Source: Cognatishimia sp. SS12 (lineage in GTDB: Bacteria > Pseudomonadota > Alphaproteobacteria > Rhodobacterales > Rhodobacteraceae). From it: a stretch of 64,000 nt of DNA. A model generated the notes under the pieces. It had not been told where the DNA came from and did no database searches. It saw nothing but the letters and a program-made list of their open reading frames with translations. The translations under genes and the position numbers were made by a program. Below, piece by piece: positions 1-8,737 of the stretch. The stretch covers positions 248,001 through 312,000 of the forward strand of contig NZ_JAQNCZ010000001.1 in NCBI RefSeq assembly GCF_028369055.1, written 5' to 3'. How positions within the stretch are numbered: position 1 is the first letter of the stretch; each line of letters opens with the position of its first letter.

Positions 1-16
1 ATGTGAATTTTGTCAT
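1..16 (-). CDS. Start of a divergent gene, cut by the window edge
   Basis: Only the first five codons are inside the window (M-T-K-F-T). An ATG on the minus strand at position 16 is preceded by a strong Shine-Dalgarno sequence (GGGAGG, about 5 nt upstream), so a real start is likely. The gene points away from a TctD/TctE-like two-component system. Such systems usually sit beside the tripartite tricarboxylate transporter genes they control, so a TctC-type binding protein is a reasonable guess. The visible sequence itself cannot identify the product. Confidence 0.5.
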
Positions 17-269
17 GGTGTCCTCCCTAAGACATATTTCCAAGTGGCCTGGGCGGGCCCTGCATGTCGTAGGGGTGCACGCACCGTCCCCATCGTCACA
101 CCCGCATGCGCATGGCCATCGCAATGGCCCGCGCCCATCGGCGTGTGGCGTGGAAATCCGGTTATGTCCTCCCCATTTGACAAGCCGCCCAAGAGCCGCT
201 CATGACTGAAGGGAACACGCGAAGCTGACACAAACCTGTCACGCGCCGCGGATCAGGGGAGGAAATGGC

Positions 270-947
270 ATGCGGTTTCTGCTTGTCGAGGACAATGAGG
301 GCCTGGCCGGCGCGGTGCTTGATCGCCTGCGTCTGGACGGGCATGTCGTGGATCATGCGGCCGATATTTCAGCGGCTGATCATTTTGCATCGACGGCTGA
401 TTACGATCTGATTTTATTGGATATTATGCTGCCTGACGGGGACGGGCGCAATTTTCTGAAAGCCCATCGCGCGCGGCAGAACGAAACCCCAGTGATCGTC
501 CTGACCGCCCGCAGCGAAGTGTCAGACAGGGTCGGTGTTCTGGATCTTGGGGCGGATGATTATATCACCAAACCTTTCGATTTTTCCGAGCTTGAGGCCC
601 GTTGCCGGGCCGTCTTGCGCCGCCGTGGCGGGGCGTCAAGCAACGCGCAGCGATTCGGATCACTGGTGTTTGATGCGCTGGCCGGTACGTTGAGAATCGG
701 GGAAGAGGTGATCACGCTTCGCAACCGTGAGCTGCGATTGCTGGAAGTGTTCATGAGCGCGCCGGATCGGATTTTTTCAAAGTCCAAGCTTGTGGACCGG
801 CTGTTCTCCTATGACGAAGATGTGTCCGAGAACGCCATCGAAGTCTATGTCGGACGGTTGCGCAAGCATCTGGCCGGCACCGATGTCGAAATCGCGACCG
901 TTCGCGGGCTGGGCTATCGCATGTCGCTGATCCCGGGGCCATCATGA
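270..947 (+). CDS. OmpR-family response regulator, TctD-like
   Basis: 225-residue DNA-binding response regulator. The receiver domain (residues about 1-115) has the acidic pair E7/D8, the phospho-accepting D51 in LILLDIMLPDG and the conserved K101 in ITKPFDF. A winged-helix OmpR/PhoB effector domain follows (about 125-220, ending VRGLGYRM). A GGGGAGGA ribosome site precedes the ATG. The stop overlaps the start of the histidine kinase gene by 4 nt, so the two are translationally coupled and act as a pair. The assignment to the TctD/QseB branch rests on the TctE-like partner. The target genes are probably the divergent ones at the left edge, which is an inference. Confidence 0.9.
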   Translation: MRFLLVEDNEGLAGAVLDRLRLDGHVVDHAADISAADHFASTADYDLILLDIMLPDGDGRNFLKAHRARQNETPVIVLTARSEVSDRVGVLDLGADDYITKPFDFSELEARCRAVLRRRGGASSNAQRFGSLVFDALAGTLRIGEEVITLRNRELRLLEVFMSAPDRIFSKSKLVDRLFSYDEDVSENAIEVYVGRLRKHLAGTDVEIATVRGLGYRMSLIPGPS

Positions 948-2320
948 CGGAAATACCGCAAAGCTCTGGCTCGCTCAGCCGCCGCTTGACGCTGCAACTG
1001 ATGAGTGGGGCCGCAATATTGGCGACGATGCTGTATTTCGTTGTGCTGAATGTCGCCCGCGATCTGGCCGAGACCTCGCAGGACAACATCCTGTTTGCCT
1101 CGGCCACCGCAATACTGGAGGCCACGTCGGTGCAGGGCGAAGAGGTCGAAGTTGACATCCCCTACGGGGCGCTGTCGATGCTGGGCAATGTCAGTGACGA
1201 TAGGGTGTTTTATCGCATTTCGGTGGCCGATACCTTTTTGACCGGCTATCGGGACCTGCCACAAGACCCTCAAGAAAATGGCGCAGGATCTCGTTATTTC
1301 ACAGATACTTACAAAGGCGAAAGCGTGCGCGCCATTACGGTGATGCGTCGCATCAGCCTGAACGCGCAGGCGGCAGACGTCGCTGTGACGGTGGCACAAA
1401 CTCGCACAGGGCAGATGGCCACCGTGGCGCGTATGTCGCAGGTTGCGCTGATTTCGGGCGCGGGTTTTTTCACCGTGGCCGCGGTGCTGGCCGTTTTGAC
1501 CGCGCGATCTGCCATTCGCCCGCTGAACCGGCTCGCGGGCTCGGTGTCGCGGCGGGGGCCAAAGGACATGCGCCCGGTGATTGGCCCGGTGCCCAGCGAA
1601 ATGGTGCCGCTTGTCACCTCGCTCAATCGTTTTATGGCGCGGCTGAAAACCTCGCTGACCCGGTCCGAAGATTTCATTGCTGAGGCGGCGCATCGCGTGC
1701 GCACGCCCTTGGCCACAGTGCGCACCCAGGCCGAGGTGCTGCTGCGCCGCGTGGACCGCGAAGAAAACCGCCATTCGCTGCGTGAAATGATCCGCGCGAT
1801 TGACGAAAGCTCGCGCGCGGCGGGGCAATTGCTCGATCACGCCATGGTCACGTATCGCACGGACCACTTGGAGCGCGAGCGCATTGATCTGGCGGAGCTT
1901 GTGCGCGAATTGGTGGCGCGGCTGCAGCCGGTTGCCGAGCTGAAAGATCTGACGCTGGTCGCGGATCTTGAAGGGGATGCATGGCTGCATGGGGATGCCA
2001 TTTTGATCCAGAATGCCGTGCGCAATATTCTTGATAACGCCATCAAATATTCCCCTCGCGAACGCAAGATCACGGTATCGGTCAAACGTGATGGCGAAAG
2101 CATTAACCTGCAAGTCACGGATGAGGCGGGCGGCTTTCCCACCGAAGGGTCGGCCTTGCTGACAGAACGGTTTGCGCGTGGTCAGAACTCTGCCGGCACG
2201 GTTGGCTCTGGACTGGGGCTGACCATCGCAAAGGAAGTGGCCGAAGCCCACGGCGGCAGTTTGATCCTCAACAACACCAAAGACGGAGGCGGCGCATGCG
2301 TTACCTTGCAATTTGTCTAA
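944..2320 (+). CDS. Sensor histidine kinase, TctE-like (2CSK_N sensor region)
   Basis: 458-residue membrane histidine kinase. One membrane segment lies near residues 21-38 and a second near 166-186, with a periplasmic sensor region between them that resembles the two-component sensor kinase N-terminal domain of TctE proteins. The H-box is AEAAHRVRTPL (phospho-His H250), the N-box NILDNAIKYSP and the G2 box GSGLGLTIA. The G1 box reads VTDEAGGFP, lacking the first glycine of the usual DxGxG. It overlaps the regulator gene by 4 nt and the downstream binding-protein gene by 25 nt, giving a three-gene operon. The ligand is unknown; a carboxylate is likely by family. Confidence 0.88.
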   Translation: MTEIPQSSGSLSRRLTLQLMSGAAILATMLYFVVLNVARDLAETSQDNILFASATAILEATSVQGEEVEVDIPYGALSMLGNVSDDRVFYRISVADTFLTGYRDLPQDPQENGAGSRYFTDTYKGESVRAITVMRRISLNAQAADVAVTVAQTRTGQMATVARMSQVALISGAGFFTVAAVLAVLTARSAIRPLNRLAGSVSRRGPKDMRPVIGPVPSEMVPLVTSLNRFMARLKTSLTRSEDFIAEAAHRVRTPLATVRTQAEVLLRRVDREENRHSLREMIRAIDESSRAAGQLLDHAMVTYRTDHLERERIDLAELVRELVARLQPVAELKDLTLVADLEGDAWLHGDAILIQNAVRNILDNAIKYSPRERKITVSVKRDGESINLQVTDEAGGFPTEGSALLTERFARGQNSAGTVGSGLGLTIAKEVAEAHGGSLILNNTKDGGGACVTLQFV

Positions 2321-3336
2321 GCGCGCTTTGCAGCGCCATTCTGATAAGCTTTCCGCTACAAGCTTATGAAATCGAAGGACAACATCGGTTTGGGCCAGAC
2401 GATGCAAACCGCGTGCTGCGCATCATTTCGACGGCCGATGTCGATATTCTTGAACCGCTGATGACGCTTTACCTCAAGGGACAGCCCGATGTTGCGATTG
2501 ACTATACGCTGGTCAGTAGCGGTGAGCTGATGACCGCGATTGCGGACGAGGGCGCGCAGTTTGATCTGGCGCTGAGTTCCGCGATGGATCTGCAGATCAA
2601 ACTGGCCAATGACGGCTTTAGCGCCGTGCATGAATCCAGCGCCACGGATCTGGTGCCCGAGTGGGGCAATTGGCGCAACCATGTCTTTGCTTTTTCGCAG
2701 GAAGAGGCGTCGATTGTGGTCTCCCCGCAGGCCTTTGCCGGATTGCCGATGCCGCGCGACCGGCAAGAGCTGATCAATATTCTGCGCCGCCACCCCGAGC
2801 GTTTTGCCGGCCGGGTTGCCACCTATGATCTGCGCCAAAGCGGCACCGGCTATTTGTTTGCCACGCAAGACGCGCGCACGACAGAGACCTTTTGGCGTCT
2901 GATGGAGGTGATGGGCAGTTTGGACGCGCAGCTATTTTGCTGTTCCGGTGTGATGATCGAGGCGGTGAGCCGGGGCGATCTGGCTGTGGCTTACAACGTG
3001 CTGGGCAGCTATGCACGTGCCCGCGAGGATTTGGCAGATAGCATTGCCGTGATTGATCCGGCGGATATCACGTCGATGATGCTGCGCACGGCGATCCTGC
3101 TGAAAGGGGCCAACGAAGATGCACTGGCCCGCAGCTTCATTGATCACCTGCTGCGCAGCGCCTGGGGGGCGGACACCGTGCCCGAATATCCGTTCTACAA
3201 GTGGCACCTTGATCGGTCCGAGGCCGCCGCCGCCACCAAACCCATTCGACTTGGGCCGGGGCTTTTGGTGTTTCTGGATGCGCAGAAGCGCAAGCGGTTC
3301 CTGCGGGCCTGGCTCGCCGCCATCAAACAGGAGTAG
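2296..3336 (+). CDS. Periplasmic substrate-binding protein linked to the two-component system
   Basis: 346-residue exported protein. The N-terminus is a signal peptide with a probable cleavage after SFPLQA (about residue 23). The rest resembles family 1 extracellular solute-binding proteins of the iron(III)/phosphoglycerate-regulatory (PgtC-like) kind. A GGAGG motif sits just before the ATG, inside the 3' end of the kinase gene, so it is translated with the kinase. No permease or ATPase gene is nearby, so it may act as a ligand-sensing accessory of the kinase rather than as transporter feed. That role is an inference from context. Confidence 0.75.
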   Translation: MRYLAICLSALCSAILISFPLQAYEIEGQHRFGPDDANRVLRIISTADVDILEPLMTLYLKGQPDVAIDYTLVSSGELMTAIADEGAQFDLALSSAMDLQIKLANDGFSAVHESSATDLVPEWGNWRNHVFAFSQEEASIVVSPQAFAGLPMPRDRQELINILRRHPERFAGRVATYDLRQSGTGYLFATQDARTTETFWRLMEVMGSLDAQLFCCSGVMIEAVSRGDLAVAYNVLGSYARAREDLADSIAVIDPADITSMMLRTAILLKGANEDALARSFIDHLLRSAWGADTVPEYPFYKWHLDRSEAAAATKPIRLGPGLLVFLDAQKRKRFLRAWLAAIKQE

Positions 3337-3429
3337 GCACAGCGTTCTGCGCTTGAAATTACAGCATTTCTCGCACTGGACCTTTGCCCCTGAATGGGGC
3401 ATATGAAAAGGGAATTTGCGGAGGCATGC

Positions 3430-3813
3430 ATGAGCATTCTGAAAACGATCCTGAGCGCTGTCACCTGGTGGAACGGCCAGACATTGAACACACGTTTTTT
3501 CACCTGGCGCAAAGGTGAGAAAGTTGGCGAAGATGATCAGGGCAACGTCTATTACCGCAACAAAGACGACAGCAAACGCTGGGTGATCTACAACGGCGAA
3601 GCCGAAGCAAGCCGCGTTGGTGCGGATTGGCATGGCTGGCTGCACCGCACGTTTGATACGCCACCCTCGGAAAAACCGCTGGTGCACAAGGCTTGGGAAA
3701 AGCCGCATCAGGAAAATCTGACCGGCACCATGCTGGCCTATGCGCCCGCCGGGTCGATTCGTGTCGGCACCCCGAAAGAGCGTAGCGACTACGAAGCTTG
3801 GCAACCGGAATAG
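3430..3813 (+). CDS. NADH:ubiquinone oxidoreductase accessory subunit, NDUFA12 family
   Basis: 127 residues. The sequence has the family hallmarks: a basic aromatic start ([17 protein letters not shown]), a central block [11 protein letters not shown] followed by WHGWLH, and the C-terminal segment [10 protein letters not shown]. Alphaproteobacterial homologues of mitochondrial B17.2/NDUFA12 are small accessory subunits of respiratory complex I. The ATG at 3430 is chosen because GCGGAGG lies 5 nt upstream; an in-frame ATG at 3394 lacks such a site. It is the first gene of a group with mlaD and a DUF2155 gene. The core nuo genes are not in this window. Confidence 0.9.
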   Translation: MSILKTILSAVTWWNGQTLNTRFFTWRKGEKVGEDDQGNVYYRNKDDSKRWVIYNGEAEASRVGADWHGWLHRTFDTPPSEKPLVHKAWEKPHQENLTGTMLAYAPAGSIRVGTPKERSDYEAWQPE

Positions 3814-3825
3814 GTGGCAAGCGAT

Positions 3826-4278
3826 ATGGCGGCGCAAAAAACGGAAATCGCGGTTGGCGGCGTCGTTCTTGCGGCGGCGCTTGGCTTTGTCATCTACATG
3901 GGGCAGGTCACGGGCTTTGCCGCGCGCAGCAGCGGTTATGATTTAACCGCCTCTTTCCGCTCGATCGAGGGGGTGACAGTTGGCACCGATGTGCGGCTTG
4001 CGGGCGTCAAGATCGGCACCGTGACGGATATCGCGCTCAACCCACAGACCTTTCGCGCTGACGCCACTGTGACCGTGCTGGACGGGATCGCATTGCCGGA
4101 TGACACGTCGATTGTGATTGCCTCCGAAGGACTTTTGGGCGGCAATTTTGTCGAGGTTCTGCCCGGTGGCTCGCCCTTCAACCTGGAAGCGGGCGACGAG
4201 ATCGAAGACACCCAAGGCTCTGTTAGCCTGATCAGCCTGCTGTTGAAGTTTGTCTCTGGCGGCGGGGACAGCGAATGA
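3826..4278 (+). CDS. mlaD: MlaD-family phospholipid-transport protein
   Basis: 150 residues: one N-terminal membrane helix (about residues 10-27) followed by a single MCE/MlaD domain (GVTVGTDVRLAGVKIGTV and the PDDTSIVIASEGLLGG block). MlaD proteins form periplasmic hexameric rings that move phospholipids between the membranes, normally with the MlaF ATPase and MlaE permease. No mlaE or mlaF gene is nearby. The ATG at 3826 has an AGGTGG site about 9 nt upstream; a GTG at 3814, directly after the preceding stop, would add four residues. Its stop overlaps the next start by 4 nt. Confidence 0.87.
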   Translation: MAAQKTEIAVGGVVLAAALGFVIYMGQVTGFAARSSGYDLTASFRSIEGVTVGTDVRLAGVKIGTVTDIALNPQTFRADATVTVLDGIALPDDTSIVIASEGLLGGNFVEVLPGGSPFNLEAGDEIEDTQGSVSLISLLLKFVSGGGDSE

Positions 4279-4754
4279 TGCTGCGCCTGGCTACAGCTCT
4301 GTCGCTCTGCGCCGGGCTGGCCGCTGCGCAGGAAATCACCATTGAGCAGCTTGATGGGCTCGAAGATGGCATCACGCTGCGGCAAGCCCCAATCTTTGAG
4401 GATGTGATCGAAGAGGTCAAAGCCATTCGTGGCACCGGTGCGGTGCTGCGTGGGCTCGACAAGCTGACGGGTGATGTTGCTGACGTCGAGTTGCAAAGCG
4501 GCTTTAGCGTGCGGTTTGCCACTCTGCGTATTGATCTGGCTGAATGCCGCCACCCCGAAGACAATATCGCTGGCGAAGCCTTTGCCTATCTGGCGATCCA
4601 TGATGGCGAAGCAGCGACCGAGACATTTTTTGAGGGCTGGATGGTGGCCTCATCCCCGGCGCTGAACGCCATGGATCATGCGCGCTATGATATCTGGGTG
4701 TTGCGCTGCACCACCGATGCGGCCAGCACCTCGGACGCGCCTGCCAGCGAATAA
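4275..4754 (+). CDS. DUF2155 domain protein, exported
   Basis: 159 residues with a signal peptide ending near residue 19 (GLAAA-QEI). The mature part carries the DUF2155 pattern: RGLDKLTGDVADVEL, then VRFATLRIDLAECRHPED and AFAYLAIHD, and an aromatic C-terminal segment ending in VLRC. The function of the family is unknown; location is periplasmic or at the membrane surface. It overlaps mlaD by 4 nt (ATGA) and is probably cotranslated with it. Its 3' end overlaps the convergent aat gene by 70 nt. Confidence 0.85.
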   Translation: MMLRLATALSLCAGLAAAQEITIEQLDGLEDGITLRQAPIFEDVIEEVKAIRGTGAVLRGLDKLTGDVADVELQSGFSVRFATLRIDLAECRHPEDNIAGEAFAYLAIHDGEAATETFFEGWMVASSPALNAMDHARYDIWVLRCTTDAASTSDAPASE

Positions 4755-5335
4755 GCCATTATATCCGCCTTTTTGCGCACAGCCATATCCAGCGCAGCGT
4801 GATAGGCGGCGCGCGGAATTTCCACCGCGCCCAATGAGGCAAGATGCGGCGTCAGAAACTGCGTATCAAACAGGGTAAATCCGCATCTGTTCAGATGATG
4901 CACCAGAAACGCCAGGGCGATTTTTGACCCGTCGGTGGCCCCTGAGAACATGCTTTCGCCAAAAAATGCGGCCCCCAAAGTGACGCCATAGACGCCGCCA
5001 ATCAGGGTGTCCTCTTGCCACACTTCCAAAGAGTGGGCTTTGCCCATTTGGTGCAAGTCCATGTAAAGACGATGAATTTCCCCGTTGATCCATGTGTCAT
5101 CGCGTGCCGCGCAGCCATTTAGGACCGCTTCGAAATCCCTATTCAAAGATGCGCGGTAGCCCCCCTTGCGCATGCGGCGCGCGAGGCTGCGGGAGATGTG
5201 GAATTGATCAAGGGGCAGAACGCCACGGCGTTTGGGGTCGACCCAGAAAATATCCGGGTCGTCCCGATGTTCAGACATGGGAAAGACGCCCATCGCATAG
5301 GCGCGCATCAGCATGCTCGGTGTGATCTCACCCAT
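4685..5335 (-). CDS. aat: Leucyl/phenylalanyl-tRNA--protein transferase
   Basis: 216 residues. It transfers Leu or Phe from aminoacyl-tRNA to N-terminal Arg or Lys of proteins, making N-degrons for ClpS/ClpAP. The sequence is typical from YAMGVFPM and FWVDPKRRGVLPLDQFHISRSL through GVTLGAAFFGESMFS to FTLFDTQFLTPHLASLGAVEI. The tail QRNTQIS fits the common alphaproteobacterial ending, so the stop at 4685 is probably correct even though the last 70 nt overlap the DUF2155 gene on the other strand. accC lies 21 nt upstream on the same strand, so it may be in the accBC transcript. Confidence 0.93.
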   Translation of the reverse strand: MGEITPSMLMRAYAMGVFPMSEHRDDPDIFWVDPKRRGVLPLDQFHISRSLARRMRKGGYRASLNRDFEAVLNGCAARDDTWINGEIHRLYMDLHQMGKAHSLEVWQEDTLIGGVYGVTLGAAFFGESMFSGATDGSKIALAFLVHHLNRCGFTLFDTQFLTPHLASLGAVEIPRAAYHAALDMAVRKKADIMAYSLAGASEVLAASVVQRNTQIS

Positions 5336-5356
5336 GCTGGCGCGCGCCGCCAGGCA

Positions 5357-6703
5357 TCAGCCGTAGGTGGCTTCCAGCCACTTCTCCAGCCAGTGAATGT
5401 TGTATTCTCCGGAATGGATGTCGCCTTCTTCCAGCAGCGCGTGAAAGAGCGGAATGGTGGTGTCGATCCCATCCACGATCAGCTCTCCCAGAGCGCGGTG
5501 CAGACGCGCCAGCGCCTCCTGCCGGTCGCGGCCATGCACGATCAGCTTGCCGATGAGGCTGTCGTAATAGGGCGGGATGGAATAGCCATCATAGAGCGCC
5601 GAGTCCATCCGCACACCCAGACCGCCGGGGGCGTGATATTGGGTGATCTTGCCGGGGCAGGGAGAGAAGTTTGGCAGGCGTTCTGCGTTGATGCGCACTT
5701 CGATCGAGTGACCGTTGATGGTCAGATCCTCTTGTCCAAAGGACATCGGCAGACCGGCTGCGACGCGGATTTGCTCGCGCACCAGATCCACACCAAAAAT
5801 CGACTCGGTCACAGGGTGTTCCACCTGTAGTCGGGTGTTCATCTCGATGAAATAGAACTCGCCGTTTTCATAGAGAAATTCGATTGTGCCCGCGCCGATA
5901 TAGTTAATCTTGGCCACAGCGTCGGCACAGATCTTACCGATCTTGGCGCGTTCTTCTGGTGTGATGGAGGGGCCGGGGGCCTCTTCAAAAACCTTTTGGT
6001 GGCGGCGTTGCAGCGAGCAGTCGCGTTCGCCCAGATGCACCGCCTTGCCTTTGCCATCGCCAAACACTTGAATTTCGATGTGGCGCGGGGTGGTGAGGTA
6101 TTTCTCGATGTACACCTCGTCGTTGCCAAAGGCGGCTTTGCCCTCAGCCCGCGCGGTGCGGAACGCGCTTTCCATGTCCTTGGCTGTCTGCGCCACCTTC
6201 ATGCCGCGCCCACCGCCACCGGCGGTCGCCTTGATGATCACCGGATAGCCGATCTCTTCGCCAATCTTCTTGGCGGTTTCCAGATCTGGCACGCCGCCGT
6301 CCGAGCCGGGCACACAAGGCACACCCAGATCTTTCATCGTGTCTTTGGCGGTGATCTTGTCGCCCATCACGCGGATATGTTCAGCGGTCGGACCAATAAA
6401 GGTCAGGTCGTGATCTTCGACGATTTGTACGAATTTCGCGTTTTCCGACAGAAAGCCGTAGCCCGGGTGGATCGCCTGAGCGCCCGTCACTTCGCAGGCG
6501 GCGATGACGGCGGCGAAATTCAGATAGCTGTCCGTGCTGGGTGCAGGCCCGATGCAGATCGCCTCGTCGGCCATGCGCACATGCATGGCGTCAGCATCCG
6601 CAGTGGAATGCACCGCCACGGATTTGATGCCCATTTCGCGGCAGGCGCGGATCACGCGCAGGGCGATCTCGCCGCGGTTGGCAATAAGAATTTTATCAAA
6701 CAT
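5357..6703 (-). CDS. accC: Acetyl-CoA carboxylase, biotin carboxylase subunit
   Basis: 448 residues, standard length. It is the ATP-dependent carboxylation subunit for the biotin on AccB, the first step of fatty-acid synthesis. N-terminal preATP-grasp domain ([17 protein letters not shown]), ATP-grasp domain with the glycine-rich loop K158[11 protein letters not shown], catalytic block [14 protein letters not shown], and the biotin carboxylase C-terminal domain. It starts 9 nt after accB, the usual accBC operon. Confidence 0.97.
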   Translation of the reverse strand: MFDKILIANRGEIALRVIRACREMGIKSVAVHSTADADAMHVRMADEAICIGPAPSTDSYLNFAAVIAACEVTGAQAIHPGYGFLSENAKFVQIVEDHDLTFIGPTAEHIRVMGDKITAKDTMKDLGVPCVPGSDGGVPDLETAKKIGEEIGYPVIIKATAGGGGRGMKVAQTAKDMESAFRTARAEGKAAFGNDEVYIEKYLTTPRHIEIQVFGDGKGKAVHLGERDCSLQRRHQKVFEEAPGPSITPEERAKIGKICADAVAKINYIGAGTIEFLYENGEFYFIEMNTRLQVEHPVTESIFGVDLVREQIRVAAGLPMSFGQEDLTINGHSIEVRINAERLPNFSPCPGKITQYHAPGGLGVRMDSALYDGYSIPPYYDSLIGKLIVHGRDRQEALARLHRALGELIVDGIDTTIPLFHALLEEGDIHSGEYNIHWLEKWLEATYG

Positions 6704-6712
6704 GCCCTGACC

Positions 6713-7210
6713 TTACTCGATGATGGCCAGTGGAGCGCCATATTCGATGGTGGCCCCATCTTCGACCAGGATGCGTTTTACGGTGCCAGATTTCGGAGCC
6801 GGGATGTGGTTCATGGTTTTCATGGCTTCAACGATCAGCAATGTGTCCCCTTCGGAGACCTGCTGGCCGACCGAAATGAACGCTGGCGCACCGGGTTCTG
6901 CCTGCAGATAAACCGTGCCCACCATCGGCGAGGTGACGGCACCGGGATGTCCGGCAGGGTCTTCGTCCACAGCAGCTGCCGGTGCTGGGGCGGCAGGTGC
7001 TGCCGGGGCCGCAGGTGCTGCCGGGGCAGGCGCAGGCGCTGGGGCAGCCATCGAGGTGATCACCTCTTGCTTGCGGCTGACGCGCACGTTCAGGCTGTCG
7101 TTGTCCGCGTATTCCCGCATGACCTCTACTTCGGTCAGATCATTTGCTTGCAACAGCTCCGCCAGAGCTTGGATGAAGGCGACATCAGAGTCGTGGTTTT
7201 TTTTGCTCAT
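6713..7210 (-). CDS. accB: Acetyl-CoA carboxylase biotin carboxyl carrier protein
   Basis: 165 residues. The N-terminal helix region is followed by a flexible Ala/Pro linker (about residues 54-80, made of repeated AAP units) and a C-terminal biotinyl domain with the modification site VEAMKTMNH (biotinylated K131). It carries CO2 between AccC and the carboxyltransferase. First gene of an accBC(-aat) unit. The 162 nt upstream, to the PAS-LuxR gene, probably hold its promoter, but I could not pick clear elements. Confidence 0.96.
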   Translation of the reverse strand: MSKKNHDSDVAFIQALAELLQANDLTEVEVMREYADNDSLNVRVSRKQEVITSMAAPAPAPAPAAPAAPAAPAAPAPAAAVDEDPAGHPGAVTSPMVGTVYLQAEPGAPAFISVGQQVSEGDTLLIVEAMKTMNHIPAPKSGTVKRILVEDGATIEYGAPLAIIE

Positions 7211-7372
7211 GCTTGTCCTCTGTCGCGCATATGTCAGCGCGTTTGGTTGTTTACCCCTAAAGGCCGCTTATAGGGCAATTTTGACCCAAGTAAAAGCGGC
7301 GCTTGGCGGCTGAATTGGTCCGAATTCACGCCCTATGCAAGAAAAATCGCCCCAGTGCGAAAATCAAACAGC

Positions 7373-7930
7373 TCAAAGCGGCATTCCGGAGAGTTTTGCC
7401 ACCAGCTCTGCCAATTTGCGCGCGCCGAATTTCTTGAGCAGACGGGCGCGGTATTCTTCAACGGTGCGATAGCTCAGATCCAGGGCAAGGCCGATCTCCT
7501 TTGAGGTCTGACCGCGGCAGGTCAAAATCGCGACCTCGCGTTCGCGCTGGGTCAGCTGCACCACCGGGCGTTCCTCGGACAGGTCGGCGAATGTCCAGAC
7601 GCCGCAATAAAACGGCTGATCAGGTGTCAGGGATTTGCCGCGAACCCGGCACCAGAACAATGTGCCATCAAGGCGGCGCATGATGCGTTCATCATGATAT
7701 GCCCCCTGTGTTTCCATTGCCTCACGGACCCGCGCGCCGATTGTGGCAAAATCCTCTTCTGAGGCATAGAAATCGCCGATGGAGCGGCCTTTGCATGCGG
7801 CAAGGTCGCATTGGAACATGGCGGCAAAGGCATCATTGGGGCTGCGGATGACCCGGTTTTCAAGCAGGCAGATGCCAATAGGGGCGTGTTTGAAGGCGAG
7901 ATCCGAAATCGACATGGGGGCATCATGCAC
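7373..7930 (-). CDS. PAS domain / LuxR-type transcription regulator
   Basis: 185 residues. A single PAS domain (about residues 8-115: FKHAPIGICLLENRVI, then CDLAACKGRSIGDFY) is joined to a LuxR-type HTH (LTQREREVAILTCRGQTSKEIG and a recognition helix SYRTVEEYRARLLKKFG). No kinase or receiver domain is present, so it is a one-component sensor. The PAS ligand is unknown. The start is uncertain: neither ATG (7930 or 7912) has a clear ribosome site. It is encoded upstream of accBC on the same strand but separated by 162 nt. Confidence 0.83.
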   Translation of the reverse strand: MHDAPMSISDLAFKHAPIGICLLENRVIRSPNDAFAAMFQCDLAACKGRSIGDFYASEEDFATIGARVREAMETQGAYHDERIMRRLDGTLFWCRVRGKSLTPDQPFYCGVWTFADLSEERPVVQLTQREREVAILTCRGQTSKEIGLALDLSYRTVEEYRARLLKKFGARKLAELVAKLSGMPL

Positions 7931-8016
7931 AACTAATCGCCGGTGCCAAGGGAGCGGGGGGCGTGACGCATTTTTGCGCTTGGGGAAATCGCCATTGCTG
8001 GCCTAGGGTTTATGTC

Positions 8017-8661
8017 ATGGGACATACTTACTGGAAGCAAAAAACCTTAATTGCGTTTGCCGCCTTCACCGGGCTCACCGGCTGTTTGGCCGAGGAAAAA
8101 ACCTTTGGCTATGCCGCAGGATACGTGCGATCCTATCCGGCGCCGATTGTGCTGGACATGCCGGCGAATGCGCCGTCGATCACACAGCAATTTCGCGGCA
8201 CGCTCGAAGTGAGCACTCTTGAGGGCATTGACGAGCATTTTGGCATCGATGTTCACGCGCCGATCGGCACCCCTGTGATCGCCGCCGCAGGTGGTGTGGT
8301 TGAGCGGTCTTTCTGGGGGCCAGCCTATGGCAATCAGGTGCAGATCCGCCATGCCCCTGACGCCAGCGGCAAATCCAGTCGCACCCGTTATGTGCATCTG
8401 CACAAGCGTCTGGTGGCACAGGGGGACGTTTTGGAGCGCGGCGAACAATTGGGCGAGCTTGGCGTCACCGGCTTTTTGTCGAGCGGCTTTCCGCATCTGC
8501 ATTTTGAGCTGATCTATCAAGGCACCGCGCTTGGCACCAGCTCTGCTGATCCGCATCGGTTCTGGGCCCAGGGACGCGGAAAAATCACCTGCATGGGCCC
8601 TGAATGGGCAGATATCAGCCCCGAGACCTTTAAGCTGACCTATCCGGTCCCTTGTAAATAA
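8017..8661 (+). CDS. M23-family peptidase, predicted lipoprotein
   Basis: 214 residues. A lipoprotein signal with lipobox L20-T-G-C23 is followed by an LytM/M23 domain: HFGIDVHAPIGTPVIAAAGG (first zinc ligands H and D), a tyrosine/His segment RTRYVHLHK and the HxH motif in FPHLHFEL. The family cleaves peptidoglycan cross-links or activates amidases, and the zinc ligands look complete here. The ATG at 8017 is preferred because the longer in-frame start at 7963 would place a non-signal segment before the lipobox. A terminator follows. Confidence 0.85.
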   Translation: MGHTYWKQKTLIAFAAFTGLTGCLAEEKTFGYAAGYVRSYPAPIVLDMPANAPSITQQFRGTLEVSTLEGIDEHFGIDVHAPIGTPVIAAAGGVVERSFWGPAYGNQVQIRHAPDASGKSSRTRYVHLHKRLVAQGDVLERGEQLGELGVTGFLSSGFPHLHFELIYQGTALGTSSADPHRFWAQGRGKITCMGPEWADISPETFKLTYPVPCK

Positions 8662-8679
8662 CGCTGCCGCAGAAACGCA

Positions 8680-8708
8680 AAAACCCGGCCATTGGCCGGG
8701 TTTTCTTT
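8680..8708. terminator. Bidirectional intrinsic terminator
   Basis: Perfect 11-bp inverted repeat (8680-8690 and 8694-8704; AAAACCCGGCC / GGCCGGGTTTT) with a 3-nt ATT core, followed by TTTTCTTT on the plus strand and preceded by an A-run that serves the minus strand. It lies between the convergent M23 peptidase and CoA-transferase genes and should stop both transcripts. Confidence 0.9.
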
Positions 8709-8737
8709 AGCGATGTTTTGCCAATCAATCGGCTCAG

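Noticed and set aside
914-2407. 497-codon minus-strand open frame opposite the histidine kinase
   Set aside because: Overlaps three clear plus-strand genes; no family features.
6965-7055. Tandem-repeat-like GC stretch in accB
   Set aside because: It encodes the Ala/Pro linker of the biotin carrier protein; ordinary low-complexity coding sequence.
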